Positions 21,888 through 34,502 of a stretch of DNA of 64,000 nt are shown here, one piece after another. The stretch is from contig OU342634.1 in assembly GCA_910589415.1 (NCBI GenBank), positions 39,610,723-39,674,722 of the forward strand, in the 5' to 3' direction. A program made the position numbers and the translations under genes. Source of the stretch: Malachius bipustulatus (taxonomy: Eukaryota > Arthropoda > Insecta > Coleoptera > Melyridae). Each line of letters starts with the position of its first letter. The first letter of the stretch is position 1. Below the pieces are notes generated by a model. The model was not told the DNA's origin and ran no database searches. It was given only the letters and a program-made list of their open reading frames with translations.

Positions 21888-24800
21888 AAAATTCTTGTTT
21901 TTGGCCACTAAGAACAGATTAAATAACAGGTAAAATAAGTACGAAAAAATTCATTGCCTCCTGGACTAATATACGTGCCTATTAAAAATAATTAGAGGTG
22001 CCAGATGCCTCATTATGGTTACATTTCTGTGTTACTCTCTATAACTGTGAAAGCAACTTATTAATATCGTGCAGAGAGTTTACACAAAAATATAACGAGT
22101 TACATTATAGCATTGAGAATCATCTAACAAAAATTATACGTCGGGAATTAATAAGACACTTTCGTTGGAATTGCTCTGACTCAATGGATCTAGGCCACCT
22201 TTCTATACATTCTTCACAATTTGCAGCCGCTGCCGAGTTTACCTCTGTAGCGGATTTTTATTCGGCAAACAAAAGATTACATCAAACACGACTCGGTATG
22301 GAAGGAAGCAAGTGAACAGGATAACGTCGCAACAGATTACATTCCATACCTGTAGCTCCGCTAAAACCATCCTGTTAGACGATATAAACATAAACAGACA
22401 CCCTTGGAATTTATTCGCATCCATCATAATGATATGTAGTATTCATGTACGACGACCTGAGAATGGAACAAGTCACATATTGTTAAAACTTTTTGAGGAA
22501 ACTGTTATACTTTTTCACTCCATGATTAAATGAAAATAATAAGAAACCTCCTGTGATGACTGCGGAAATATAATATAATTTAGTCATAGGTATGATAGGT
22601 ACACTTGAAATCCAAAGCAAGAGACACTTTACTTTATAAAAAGGAGATGAAGTAATTTCTAATAAATCAATCAATAATTATTACAAAATTACAGTAGGTA
22701 GGAGTAAGTAAGTAGTTAGGTAGACAGTTTATCTCAATACTCCAAGAATCATGTCATAATTATTATTATAAACCGTGCTATTGCTGTATGGTACATGTTT
22801 AATTGGGATTATTCTAATCAGGTTAATAATAACACTTACCCTTATTAGTTATATAATCCACTAGTGTTACTTTAGACCTTGCCATGTCATCTTTGTGAAT
22901 ACATTAACAATTCTACAAGTTCTGTTGCATATTCAACGATTTGCGAGGTCGTATAAGAGAATATAGACAGCATATTAAGGAATGTAGCGTGATATTGAAC
23001 ATGCTGCAAGAAATAACCCTTTACGGAGGAAACCTTGTTTCTCTCCAAAATAGGTATCATAGGAAAACACTGTCATGTCCGCAATTTCAGCACCCGAATT
23101 ATTGTTCGACCAATAATAGCGAAACTATAAAATTTGTTTTCTGTTTAAGTTTCTCTTTACATTTAGACCCTTTTTGATTGGTTTTTTTCAAGACTGTTCT
23201 CCTCTTTTTAAGGAATAGAATTCCTTCTTTAGGATTACGAGTATGATTGTGAATAAGGAACTTTTTTGATGACTCCCAAGGGCCGGGAGTGTTTGTTTGA
23301 TATAATCAAGAATGCCACGACAGTGTGGTGATGTAAAAAGCGGCCAGAAACGAACACCATCTGAATATGCATGAATCATTTGTATTTAAATTCTGTAAAT
23401 ATCTCGCGGTTAAAAATTATATAAATTATTCATGGAGTCTGATTCGATTTTTGTTGAAAAACGAAACACTCTATTGTCCAACTTACTTCATTTTTTAATC
23501 AATTAGGTTGGTAGGTTCTGTTATTCGGGTGAAAGTTGGGTTTCTTTTATGTATTGCTGGACTTCTATAGAAATATTTTTGTATTGTACCTAAGCAAGTA
23601 CGTACCTACAATCATTCAAAGAGCAGTGAATAATTATTATCAAGATATTTTCAATATTGATTTTGAAGAGCTTTTGTGCATGGATATACATACAGTGTTT
23701 CCAAATTGAATCCGAAGTGTCCAAAAAAGAGATCAGATTAAATTAAATTTTCTGTAACTCCGAGCAAATTTGAATAATTGATGTTGAACATATTTCAGTC
23801 ACGCTTCTAGGGGCGATAAAATATTACCGGATTTTTAGGGCCCGTAGGTACTTCGAAAATCGATCAGATTTCTTTTCTAATTCATGTCGATCTTGTCACT
23901 TTTTCCAACCGTGTTTAAACAGCATAATCTCATAAAAATCCAATACAGATATCACTGAGCGGAAAGGTATTTTCCGACGAAATAATACATTTCACTCCTA
24001 TAAAGTTTATTTCCCTGTCTAATGAAATAAATTATTTCGTTCATAATTAAAAGTTTAAAATATTCCCGGCATATTCTTGACTTGACGAGCATAATCTAGA
24101 ATTTTGGTGAAACATCCAAGTCTAATTTTTCATGCAAATGTTAATATTATTAATTAACACTTTTCCACCGCTTGTTTTAGAGCTTTCTGACAGTTTTTCA
24201 ACGCATTCGTAATTTGTCCCTTGGGCAGCGAAGCTTCAACTGCTGCCGTGTTTTCTTCCTTCACAATCACAATAAAAAGACATTAATATGCAGCGGTGTG
24301 CATAATTTGCTAACTATCTAAGAGTAGGTTTATATACCCCTGAAAATTCAATTTAATCAACACAATTAAATTATAAATGCATGGAATAATTTTTAATTGC
24401 TTTTGCACCCATAAAAATTAATTTTAAACGGATAATTTTACCTTGACACTAGCGTATACAATTAACAAGTTCCATTTTTTTAAAATTAGACGATTTAATT
24501 TTCTTAACTTTTTATAACGATGCATTCTTTTGAACTATCTACAACAGATATGTGCTCCCGAATGTGAATATACAATTAAAAATATCCTTAATAATGTAAT
24601 GTTAATTTTAGAAGAAGTTGATTCCTTGCCGTATTTTTGCATTGAAAATGCATACAGTTGTGTACACCCGGTGTCCGGGTACGGTTGGTCACCATATCTT
24701 GGAAACTATTAGTTCTAGAGTTCTAGAGAAGCTTAACACCTGTAACGTTCGTTCCCTAGTTAATTTCAAATTAAATCCTTCTTTTTATTTTTTTTTTCTT

Positions 24801-26329
24801 AAACCATTTCATAAAATTGGTTATTAAAAGCCTTTTCCTAACAGTCATTTTCCAGGACCATTTCCTAAAAACCCATTAAAAAAAAAGTAACCATGATATC
24901 CAGCAAATAATTAATGCAAAACTTTACCCTCTGTGTTACCTGGTACCTGCTCTCATTGACGTAGAGGGTCACAAATAATTAATTTTCTTGGTACTTCGAT
25001 TCACTTATAACCTGCGTTTGTTATTAGTATTAAAAATGGTACGATTCAAGAAAAAAAAATCCCTCGAGTCTCTTCTGCGACTAGATTATACTTCTTCTCT
25101 CTTTGTACTGACAGAGGTCACTCACTACTATGATGCCAATTTGATTATCAGTTCACTCTTTCCCTAAACAAAATTCCCTAGCGTATCTGAATTTATTGGC
25201 ATTATTTGTACGAATCAGGGCCTCTCATACCGACTGGCAACCTGTAGTCAAGGCGGGATGCCCTCCTCGACTAGTCTCTGGCCGCTCAAGAACAGGAAAC
25301 TGTTCTTGCTTACTTACACACCTATACTTCGTTATATTAACGGTGTCACCCTGTATATTATTATATATTTTTAAATGGTCTTAGAAAATGGAATACAGGA
25401 GGTATTCAAAATTTGAATTTAGATCGAGTATTCGTTGATTTATAAACAAGTGAGATTCGCATTTTTTTTACTTCAAAGCAGTGTACAACGATAACGGTTA
25501 AAGATTAAGGAAAACGGCTTACATGTCCCTATCTTTACCTACATTTTTATATGATAAAATATCTAATAATTTTTATCACCCTATATGAAAATTTAATAGG
25601 CTAACCACTTGAAAAGTTTTTATATCGCGATGCAGCTTGTAATTTTTTTAATTATTCCTATTTTATATGACAAAATACCTATAAAATGAAAATAAGGCCA
25701 CTGAAGCAATTCATAATCCAAATCCGCTATCTGGCCTCGAGTTTTTTTCCCGACTCGACACCTAAGCAGGCAATATTGCCGGAGACGAGGTCGTCCTTAT
25801 AATATTCCTCGGTATATGTTAGGAAATACAGTTCCCGACGTGCCTCGGAATGGGCAATTTGTATACATGCACATACATTTTATCTGAACCATTTAGATAG
25901 GTACTGCCATTTTTATTTCCTTTCCTAGGAAGTGATTTTGCATGCATGGACGGGAAAAGGATACTTAAGTTTTTTGATCCTATGAAAGTTATTTATTATA
26001 ATTATTAAACAAAACTTATAAATCAAAAATGTTAAGTAAAAAAACAGTTATTCGTTTTGAGCATATTTTTTCTAATATTGCTTGAAAATTGTTAAAATAT
26101 GTAAATTAAAAAAAAATACATAACAGCAAGAGAAATGTCATCCGTATAATACATCCACAGGTTTTACTAACATGTGAGTTAAGGAACGAATTCGATTGTA
26201 ACAAAGTCACATTTAGAGTAAAAATTATCATGAACATTTCAGAGAAATCTAATAATACAATAAATTGAAAATGGGAAATTGATAATAAATTAAACACTAA
26301 TGTTAAAAAGTCTACTGTTGTAATGTCAA
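21888..26329. other. Gene-free stretch
   Basis: The longest frame, about 105 codons at 21998-22315 (+), shows no family motif and I do not recognise it. GTGTACACCCGGTGTCCGGG near 24660 and GTGTCACCCTGTATATTA near 25344 are MITE-like edges, but the intervening DNA does not form a clear element. Confidence 0.4.
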
Positions 26330-26860
26330 ACCTGCCAATCCGTAGGGTCTCTACTAGTGGCGTCTATGAGTCGGAAAACACCCGAATTTTTTCAGACGCA
26401 ACAAAACCACTTTCCTCCCCCATTTTTGAGGGTGCTGAACACGATGACGTACGTCAAATTCCTTTTTCGGGTTGCGTTCAGTCCCTATTGGCCAAAAACC
26501 ATCCCTTTTCTTAAAATCTCCGTTTTAATGCCCCCGGATTGGAAAAAAACGCGTGCAACTCGTTCTGGAGAAGCCTTGTATCTAATGACAACTGCCCGTC
26601 ACCCTACGCCCACTCGCTTGGCCAACAACCACCCTCCAACAGGGTTGAAAATTTTTTTTTTTATTAATCGCCCAACCTGCCTCTTTCCCCCGTTTTCAAG
26701 GGTGCTGAACACGATCCCCACAACCTTAGACCTCTACCATCCGTTTTCATCCCCCCGAATAGAAGAAAACACTCTCCAAGGGGGTTGAAAATGTGTTTTT
26801 TATTAATTATACAACCTGCCGCATACCCCGGTTTTCGTGAAATCGTGAAAACCCGAATAA
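26330..26860 (+). repeat. Irregular tandem repeat with GGGTGCTGAACACGAT
   Basis: Three related units are visible. CCTGCC...CCCCCATTTTTGAGGG then GTGCTGAACACGAT (about 26330-26450) is followed by CCTGCC...CCCCCGTTTTCAAGGG then GTGCTGAACACGAT (about 26670-26720). A third unit starts at ACAACCTGCC near 26811 and is cut short. GTTGAAAAT-N-TTTTTTATTAAT precedes units 2 and 3. Open frames here, up to 143 codons on the plus strand, follow the repeats and are not recognised as protein. Confidence 0.6.
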
Positions 26861-28744
26861 TTTGAGCAAAAATTGTGTTTCTTTCAATGGTGCAAAATTT
26901 ATTTTTAAATATTTACAAGATACTAGGCGTAGTCCTAACAACTTATACAAAAATCAATAATATATGGATCGTAAGCAAGGGATTATGAATAAATTGACTG
27001 GCCTATGTCATATTTATAATCTGTTTATGCTAGTGAACAAAGTCTGATTAACGCTAAGGTAAAATTTAACTGAAATTTTCACAACAAAAATGTGTTCACA
27101 TCTGTATGGCTTCAAGTACACCTACCCAGCGATAATAATTATTACCGTAGCTTCATTAGAGATAGAAAATTCAAAGTAAACACTTGGAATTGAAAAGAAA
27201 TAGGTAAGTCAACTCACCGAAAACAGATCAATAGTTATTGCAAATCAAGTTTTGAAATGTTAAAGTACAAACGATGAGACAAGGCAATCAAAAATAAAAC
27301 CCACTGCTGCGGGAAAAACTTTCCAGTAAAAACTAGAGGTTGAATTTGCATGTCGAACAAAAAATCACTCCATGAGCAGAAAACATCCAGTGTATTCATA
27401 GGTTTTGGTTTTCTTTGACGAAAAGTTAAATGTCAGTTGTCCGAAAGATTTCACATTTAAAAAGTAAAGTAGGTACCTATTGTTTGTAAAGTCGAATTTT
27501 CCATGTAACTTACAGTAAAAGGAAAGTTCGCTAAAATGTTGGGAAGTTGTAAAAACTTGGATCTGTTATAGACAGCTTATAAATTTGCCTTAACATACAT
27601 TTTCCATTTGTCAAATTCATATCCTTAATACTTTTAAAAACCAAATGACATTCAGTTGCCAATCTCCGTCGTATTATTTATGTTCACCATTATTGTATCT
27701 GAGAGAGGATTTCGATCGAATTTGGCTTAAAGTACACTACTTGTAATGATGATGCCTACGAACCAGTGAAAACATGTTTACTGAGGGCTTCGGCGGGAAA
27801 CGAGTCCTCAGTCGGAAAGACTTGTCGATAGGAACAAACGTGAAATTCCCTAAGAAGTCGATCAAATCCCATTCAATCAAATTTTCCCGCAGGATTCCTC
27901 AATCTTCTTGAGTAAAATTCAGAAGCCCGCTGCATGATCCCGGAAGTATGGGTCTTATTCGTCTTTATATAGGTCATCTGCTTTTTTATTAAACTCACTG
28001 ATGTATGACTTCAGAGCTCGTAACTTTCAATATGTTAGCTTTGAGTTTCTTATTTAATAATTTTACTCTCTCATTAGTATTAAAAGAACCGTAATTAATT
28101 TATACCCAATTTCAAAATTAATCATAAAATAAGAAAAAAAAAGAGATAGGAATATTGGAAGAGATAGGTAGGTATAGGAAAATTTCTTGAATTTAGAGTA
28201 TTACTTTTCGGTAAAGATTCATATAAAATAATAAATAATAATTATAAATAAATAAAAAATATTATGTTATTCATTTACCAATACGGCAATCTAGGACGAA
28301 AATTGTGCACAGTTGTCCTTAAAAGATTTCATATTTCAAGTCATATTTCATTCCAACAATTAATCGTTCCCTTAGGGGTGAGAATTGAATCCAAGTTGAT
28401 CCAGAGGTTAAAACTTGGATATGAAAATTAATAGGCTTGAAATCTATTCTACGTGCCAATAAATGTTTTCGATTAATTGTAACTCAAGTCAAGATGTAAC
28501 CTGGTGAATTAATAATTGAAATATACGATTATTTTCGGCCTTTATTCATTTTATTTTATAATTCATTCAAGTTACGATTATAAAATTGACCCTCCAATAA
28601 AATATTATGAAAGAATTTGCATTCATTTACAATTTTCAAGTAGAGAAAAAAATAAGGAGGATCGATCGTAAATTAATTATCGGCATAAGAACAAAGTTGA
28701 ACCCTGATGCTTTGTTATAATTTATTTATATTGTAAGTAAAAAG
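26861..28744. other. Gene-free stretch
   Basis: AT-rich DNA with no recognisable gene, RNA or complete mobile element. Confidence 0.45.
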
Positions 28745-29720
28745 ACACCTGTGTGGTTGAGGGTTGAGGTACCCACCAGGCGCGTCTCAGGTGACGGATA
28801 GGGCACGGCCTTACAGTGATCAATACTGAGTAAGGTTAGCAGCGATGATAGAGCTCGTTGGATCTAAAACTCCAGACTGGCAACTCAAAAAGCCCTACCT
28901 CGGACCACCTCCCCCAACCTAGTTGTAGTGACTAAAGGTCTGCACAGGGGTTATAACGATGCCGGAAAACGTCCGAAAGTGGACTCTCGAAAGACCGTAA
29001 AACTCTGTTGTCGTGGTCATATCTGGCAAACAGAGGAATACGGGGTCTTTACCGCCTGGACCAAAATGAGACAACCTTAAAAACCTAAATCCTACGGCGG
29101 GAACCCAGGCTAACAGGATACGTATGGAGCTCTGCGTATGGTATTTCTTTAATAGTTCCATTACTCGTGGGAACCATATGAACCAAGACACACCTAATTC
29201 AAAAAGGGAAGGGGATTCTGAAAAGAAACCGGAAACTGAACAGGAAACTGAGAAAAGAGGAGAAAACAAAACCAGGGGGAAACTGGAGAACCTAGAAACT
29301 TAGGGTTGAAGGTGAACCCCAGTGTAGCAAAACGTGGGACCAACAAGGAACCAGAAAAACGTAAAAGAAGGAGACCTGCACCAAGGTTCTCAGGAGTGCA
29401 GCTAATAGGGGACTTTCTCATTCCTGCGCTGACCAGGCCACAAAGGCTGACTGGTGCGGGTTGTCAGGGAAATGGAACCCTGGTCAGGACAGGAGCGAAA
29501 CTCAGCACCAAGGACATTCTGAAACGTATAAGAGCAGTAGTGTGGATACCAGAGACCCAAGACGAACCAGAAAAAAATCCAAAAAAGAGCCGCAAAAATT
29601 ACGATCGTCTTCCTATCTCCTATTTTCCATTTGGAAATATTCTAAATATACCTACTTCTTTAAATTTAAACCAAAGAATGGTACAAGCGGTGTCCTCTCT
29701 TGTTGAACAGCTGTACTAGT
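28745..29720 (+). mobile_element. GC-richer fragment, possible LINE 5' end
   Basis: The segment starts abruptly with GTGTGGTTGAGGG and CTCAGGTGACGGATAGGGC text and is much richer in G+C than its flanks. From about 29190 the plus strand is very rich in Lys, Arg, Glu and Pro codons, like ORF1/Gag regions of Jockey or R1-type non-LTR retrotransposons. The open frames (for example 29306-29719, 137 codons) contain no CCHC knuckle and change frame, so this is at best a fragment. The neighbouring reverse transcriptase relic is on the opposite strand and need not be the same element. Confidence 0.35.
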
Positions 29721-29765
29721 AGAAAGGTAATTATTAAATACGAAGTAACCTTCACTAGTTCACTA

Positions 29766-30560
29766 TTATTTCATACTACTAGCGCTGCCCTTCAATGTAA
29801 ACAGGCAAAATTTTTGGAGGAATTCCGGCAATAATATGAACGATGCGTTTCTGATCCACCAAAACACACATCGCATATGAAGAGCCACCCCATAGTAAGA
29901 TACCATACACAATACGAGACTGAACTTTGTTGTAGTAAATCTGTAGAAGCATGGAAACATCATGAGCCACTCCAATGGCGCGGAACTGGTAGCAGCACTT
30001 ATTCAATGACACACAGCAACCCGAGAAGCCTGATGCCTCGTCCAGGACTATCCTCAGAAATCTCGCAGAACTACAGGGCTCAAGAGCTCAAGAACAGTCT
30101 CATCAAGAGTCACGTTAACCCGAGGTGGATGCACCTAATCTTGAATCGGTTAAGATGTAGGTAGTTCTCACCAAACCATAATGTCAAAATAAAAAAAGAC
30201 CTGCATATCTGCGGGGTCACCATATGTGACACCAAAACTGTAGTGTCATCCGCTTACATCCAAGATGAAATGAAGTCATCCTGTTAGTCATCCTGTAAGT
30301 GGCAGATCATTGCTGCAGTAAACGAGAAATAAAATGGGACCCAGAATAGATCCCTGCGGAACACCCACATCAAGCTTCAAAGGTGATGACATAGCCTGTT
30401 TTTTATACCATTGCGTATTATGATCACCGCCCACACACTAATAGTACCCAATGAATACAGCTGATCCAGAATTTTGTCGAGCTGCACACAATCAAATGCC
30501 CGACTGAAGTCACAGAATGTGGAAAGGGAATTCTTTCCATCTTCAAAGTTTTTAATTCAA
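29766..30560 (-). pseudogene. Non-LTR retrotransposon reverse transcriptase relic
   Basis: On the minus strand, starting near 30535, frames encode CDFSRAFDCVQLDKILDQLY (RT catalytic block A, first Asp). Next come [16 protein letters not shown] (block B) and ADDTTVLVS at about 30237-30255, where a stop replaces the usual Tyr of Y-A-D-D. A gap follows, then the RT thumb-like segment QSRIVYGILLWG, LVDQKRIVHIIAGIPPK (29800-29900). Order and motifs match Jockey/CR1-type LINE reverse transcriptases. Multiple stops and frame changes show that it is dead. Endonuclease and 3' tail are not found. Confidence 0.85.
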
Positions 30561-31001
30561 ATTCTGCGATTTCCTTGTGTATAGCGTTCGGTTAATTGAA
30601 GACATTCCATAAACATGATCGTTCTGGAGCTTCTTTGAAGAATCCTTTTTACCATTTCCGGAAGGAACCGAAGTGGTATCGCAAACTGTTGCTACATGGA
30701 TAGAAAAACAGGAGGTGGTTACGGAGATCTCCAAAAGTGGCGATCAACTACTCACTGCTAAATAGCTGCTGTTCTGCCTTCTCTTTCCCTGGTATTAATG
30801 TTTGAGCATTACTTCCAGGATTGTATGTCGTATATAGTCATTAGAACGAGGGTTAGTTAGAACGAGAGCTTTTCTGCGAGGTTCTGTCGTAATTTACGAG
30901 TGTCATTTTCAAATTGTTGTCAGAGAAAACCTCGTGATTAAAGGTAAAAAATTCTGATCCACCATTATAACGCATAATCTGTTATAATACCCCCTTCTGC
31001 G
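30561..31001. other. Gene-free stretch before the tandem duplication
   Basis: No gene is recognised. The stretch ends at TGCG immediately before the GAA that marks the left edge of the duplicated block. Confidence 0.45.
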
Positions 31002-32034
31002 GAAGCCACTTTGTGTCTCAATTATTGTCATCTTGGAGCAAAATTGTCACAAATTGAAGCTAAACACATAAACCAGCAATTACATAAAATAATTTCTCAT
31101 AACAGACCGTATTTTCCAATAAATTTTCAACTGCTAGACCGTAAATAACACATGCAAATCTACAAAGTGCTTTTATCACCTAAATTTTCGATAAACCATA
31201 AGTGTCGAAATAGTTTACTGAACGTACCTACCCGGGAAAAGTGATCTCCTAAAAATAAATTAGCTTTTCCCGCGTACCTATATGTAAATTTTTACTCAAA
31301 TAACATCATAAAAATTTGAATATCACTTACGTTGACATTCGAAAACACCTGTATGTATGAGAATATTCAAAATACACATCGGTATCGTCATAAATAAATC
31401 GAATATGGACTCAACTGCGACTTGAAATGTTTCCCTGTATTTCTAGATATGAAAGCTCTGCTTAGAGCTTTGAAATCTATTTCGAATCTCATGTTTATAA
31501 AAGTATGCAAAGACTTGAACCCGCTTTTTGGTAGCACGGGGTATTTATCAGTTTATTGATATTGAGGAAAATTTATTCATAAGTTGGATCAAATCGTTCC
31601 TGCTTACTGTACGAAAGACTACTCGTATTGTAAGGATAATAAACTTTCAAAAGGAAGTTTGTATATATGTAGGTAAGTATATACAAATATCATTGCGAGT
31701 TCATAGAGTAGGTACTCACCTACTTAGCATATTTTATCCAGATTACTATTAGGTAGGTACATCTATAAATGTTTGAACTCCATCGATTTAAGAATAATAA
31801 AAATGTACTTTTATTATTGGTCGTTAGAGTACACTGTGTGTAAAAAAATAATTACCAGGCTTAAAAAGGTAGTTATTTTTTGACATTTCTTTTCAGCGAT
31901 TTTGGTTTCATTAATGGATTTCTACCGATGTATCGTTAGTATTATTACGCGAATCCTCAGTTTCAATTTTTCATCTTTAAAATTATTTTTATTCAAACGT
32001 GTTTCGGACTATAGCGATTGACATCATCATTCTA
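31002..32034 (+). repeat. Segment A, copy 1 of tandem duplication
   Basis: This 1033-bp block recurs at 33470-34502 with one clear substitution (position 31680, T here, C in copy 2) and no indel. In this copy A runs straight into segment B at 32034, where the copies share a single A at the junction. The content is AT-rich and non-coding; the 74-codon frame at 31528-31752 is simply carried along. Confidence 0.95.
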
Positions 32035-33472
32035 TTTACCGAATCTTCTATTTTTAAATCTAGTATGACATACCTTTGCTTTATTTTGGACCCGCATATT
32101 ATAATAGCTGCCATACTTTATGCCATACTCGATGCCATACTTTATCTTTTGTACGAGAAATTTCTGCTCTACATATTTTGACTAGGTAGTCATTTGTATC
32201 TCTCTGCAAACTCTTATGAAGTCTCCTAAATATTCATATGGGAAAATGGTTGATTATAATTTTTATGGATGCATATTTTTGCATGAAAGTATATAATGTA
32301 TTCTTAGGTAGGTACTTATGTGCCTAAATTTATATGCGCGGTAAAATAAATCAACTATTTCCTAGAATTGCGGTGACAATAATATTCTCACAATATCCAG
32401 GAATCACATATCAGGCAAGTCAAATAAATTCCCAAACCCTGTTCAAAAGTCTCCAGGCGGTCATACGGACTGACGGATTTAATTCAGGAATTCCCCTATT
32501 TCAAACCCCAAATTACGGCCTTATAATTGAAATAGTTTATAAATTTGTGACTTTAATTGTCATTTTTTTTTAGTTGTAAGCGTTTGTGTTAATTTAATTT
32601 ATTTTATAATGAAACATAATAAATCTATCAATCTAACTCATGGAAACGATTTTTGTTATAGTAAAACCAAGAGTGCATTCAGATACTTTTTGCGCTTGTG
32701 TACCCAGGTTTTAGTAGCAGGATAATTTCTCCTACTTATAAATTTCTACCGTCCGTGAAAAATAAATTTTACAGGTGTTAAAAGATGTGAGGAATATTAA
32801 TTTTTCACATAAAAAAAAAACAAACAAGTTAGTCTTATAGCCTTGCTCCGCGCAGAGCATGCTTTTTTTCAGGATAACCATGCTGTATGCTTCGAATAGA
32901 CTGAAATCTCATCCACCATGTCACACTATTACATCCGTTTATACAGCGTGTATCATAAATACACGACAAACTTTTAGGGGTAGTAGGGGGCGTTAAAATC
33001 CCCGCATTTTTATTCATTCCATGAACGATGAATAATTAGTTCTCTCTGGTTTAGAGCTCTCTCATTCCATAAAAAATACATAACTTTGGGACTCTCATAT
33101 GGGACACTTTATAATATAGCCCAAAATAATTTCAATTTATGGATTGTGACCCTGTTTTTGAGTTTGTAAAAAAAAAATGTTGAAAAATATTCTTTGGTCC
33201 ACAGAGACCGATTCGAATGAGCTGGGACAACCTGTATAATCAAGGTATTTCACAACATTAATTAAAGTGCTAAAAAGAAACTGTCCAGAGCAGTTACTTA
33301 AAATTAGAAATAACTTAGAACATCAATCCCGAAGATAACTAATGGACTGCCGATAACAGAGACAGACATTTTTCAAACTTTTCACGGTAACTTCGTAACT
33401 TTTCATGAAGTATGTAAAAACCCGCTAAGTGTAAAAATTAAAGGCCACGAAGTTCAGCGAAATGTTCCCGAA
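32034..33472 (+). repeat. Segment B, copy 1 of tandem duplication
   Basis: This 1439-bp block recurs at 36845-38283 at a constant offset of 4811 with one substitution seen near 33030 (G here, T in copy 2). It ends in GAA, which is also the start of A copy 2, a 3-bp microhomology at the duplication joint. No gene is recognised inside. Confidence 0.95.
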
Positions 33473-34502
33473 GCCACTTTGTGTCTCAATTATTGTCATC
33501 TTGGAGCAAAATTGTCACAAATTGAAGCTAAACACATAAACCAGCAATTACATAAAATAATTTCTCATAACAGACCGTATTTTCCAATAAATTTTCAACT
33601 GCTAGACCGTAAATAACACATGCAAATCTACAAAGTGCTTTTATCACCTAAATTTTCGATAAACCATAAGTGTCGAAATAGTTTACTGAACGTACCTACC
33701 CGGGAAAAGTGATCTCCTAAAAATAAATTAGCTTTTCCCGCGTACCTATATGTAAATTTTTACTCAAATAACATCATAAAAATTTGAATATCACTTACGT
33801 TGACATTCGAAAACACCTGTATGTATGAGAATATTCAAAATACACATCGGTATCGTCATAAATAAATCGAATATGGACTCAACTGCGACTTGAAATGTTT
33901 CCCTGTATTTCTAGATATGAAAGCTCTGCTTAGAGCTTTGAAATCTATTTCGAATCTCATGTTTATAAAAGTATGCAAAGACTTGAACCCGCTTTTTGGT
34001 AGCACGGGGTATTTATCAGTTTATTGATATTGAGGAAAATTTATTCATAAGTTGGATCAAATCGTTCCTGCTTACTGTACGAAAGACTACTCGTATTGTA
34101 AGGATAATAAACTTTCAAAAGGAAGTTTGTATATATGTAGGTAAGTACATACAAATATCATTGCGAGTTCATAGAGTAGGTACTCACCTACTTAGCATAT
34201 TTTATCCAGATTACTATTAGGTAGGTACATCTATAAATGTTTGAACTCCATCGATTTAAGAATAATAAAAATGTACTTTTATTATTGGTCGTTAGAGTAC
34301 ACTGTGTGTAAAAAAATAATTACCAGGCTTAAAAAGGTAGTTATTTTTTGACATTTCTTTTCAGCGATTTTGGTTTCATTAATGGATTTCTACCGATGTA
34401 TCGTTAGTATTATTACGCGAATCCTCAGTTTCAATTTTTCATCTTTAAAATTATTTTTATTCAAACGTGTTTCGGACTATAGCGATTGACATCATCATTC
34501 TA
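33470..34502 (+). repeat. Segment A, copy 2 of tandem duplication
   Basis: Second copy of 31002-32034. It is followed not by B but by a 2342-bp segment (34503-36844), after which B resumes. Confidence 0.95.

Noticed and set aside
21998..22315. 105-codon frame as a host gene
   Set aside because: No recognisable domain, no splice or promoter context, and composition typical of chance frames here.
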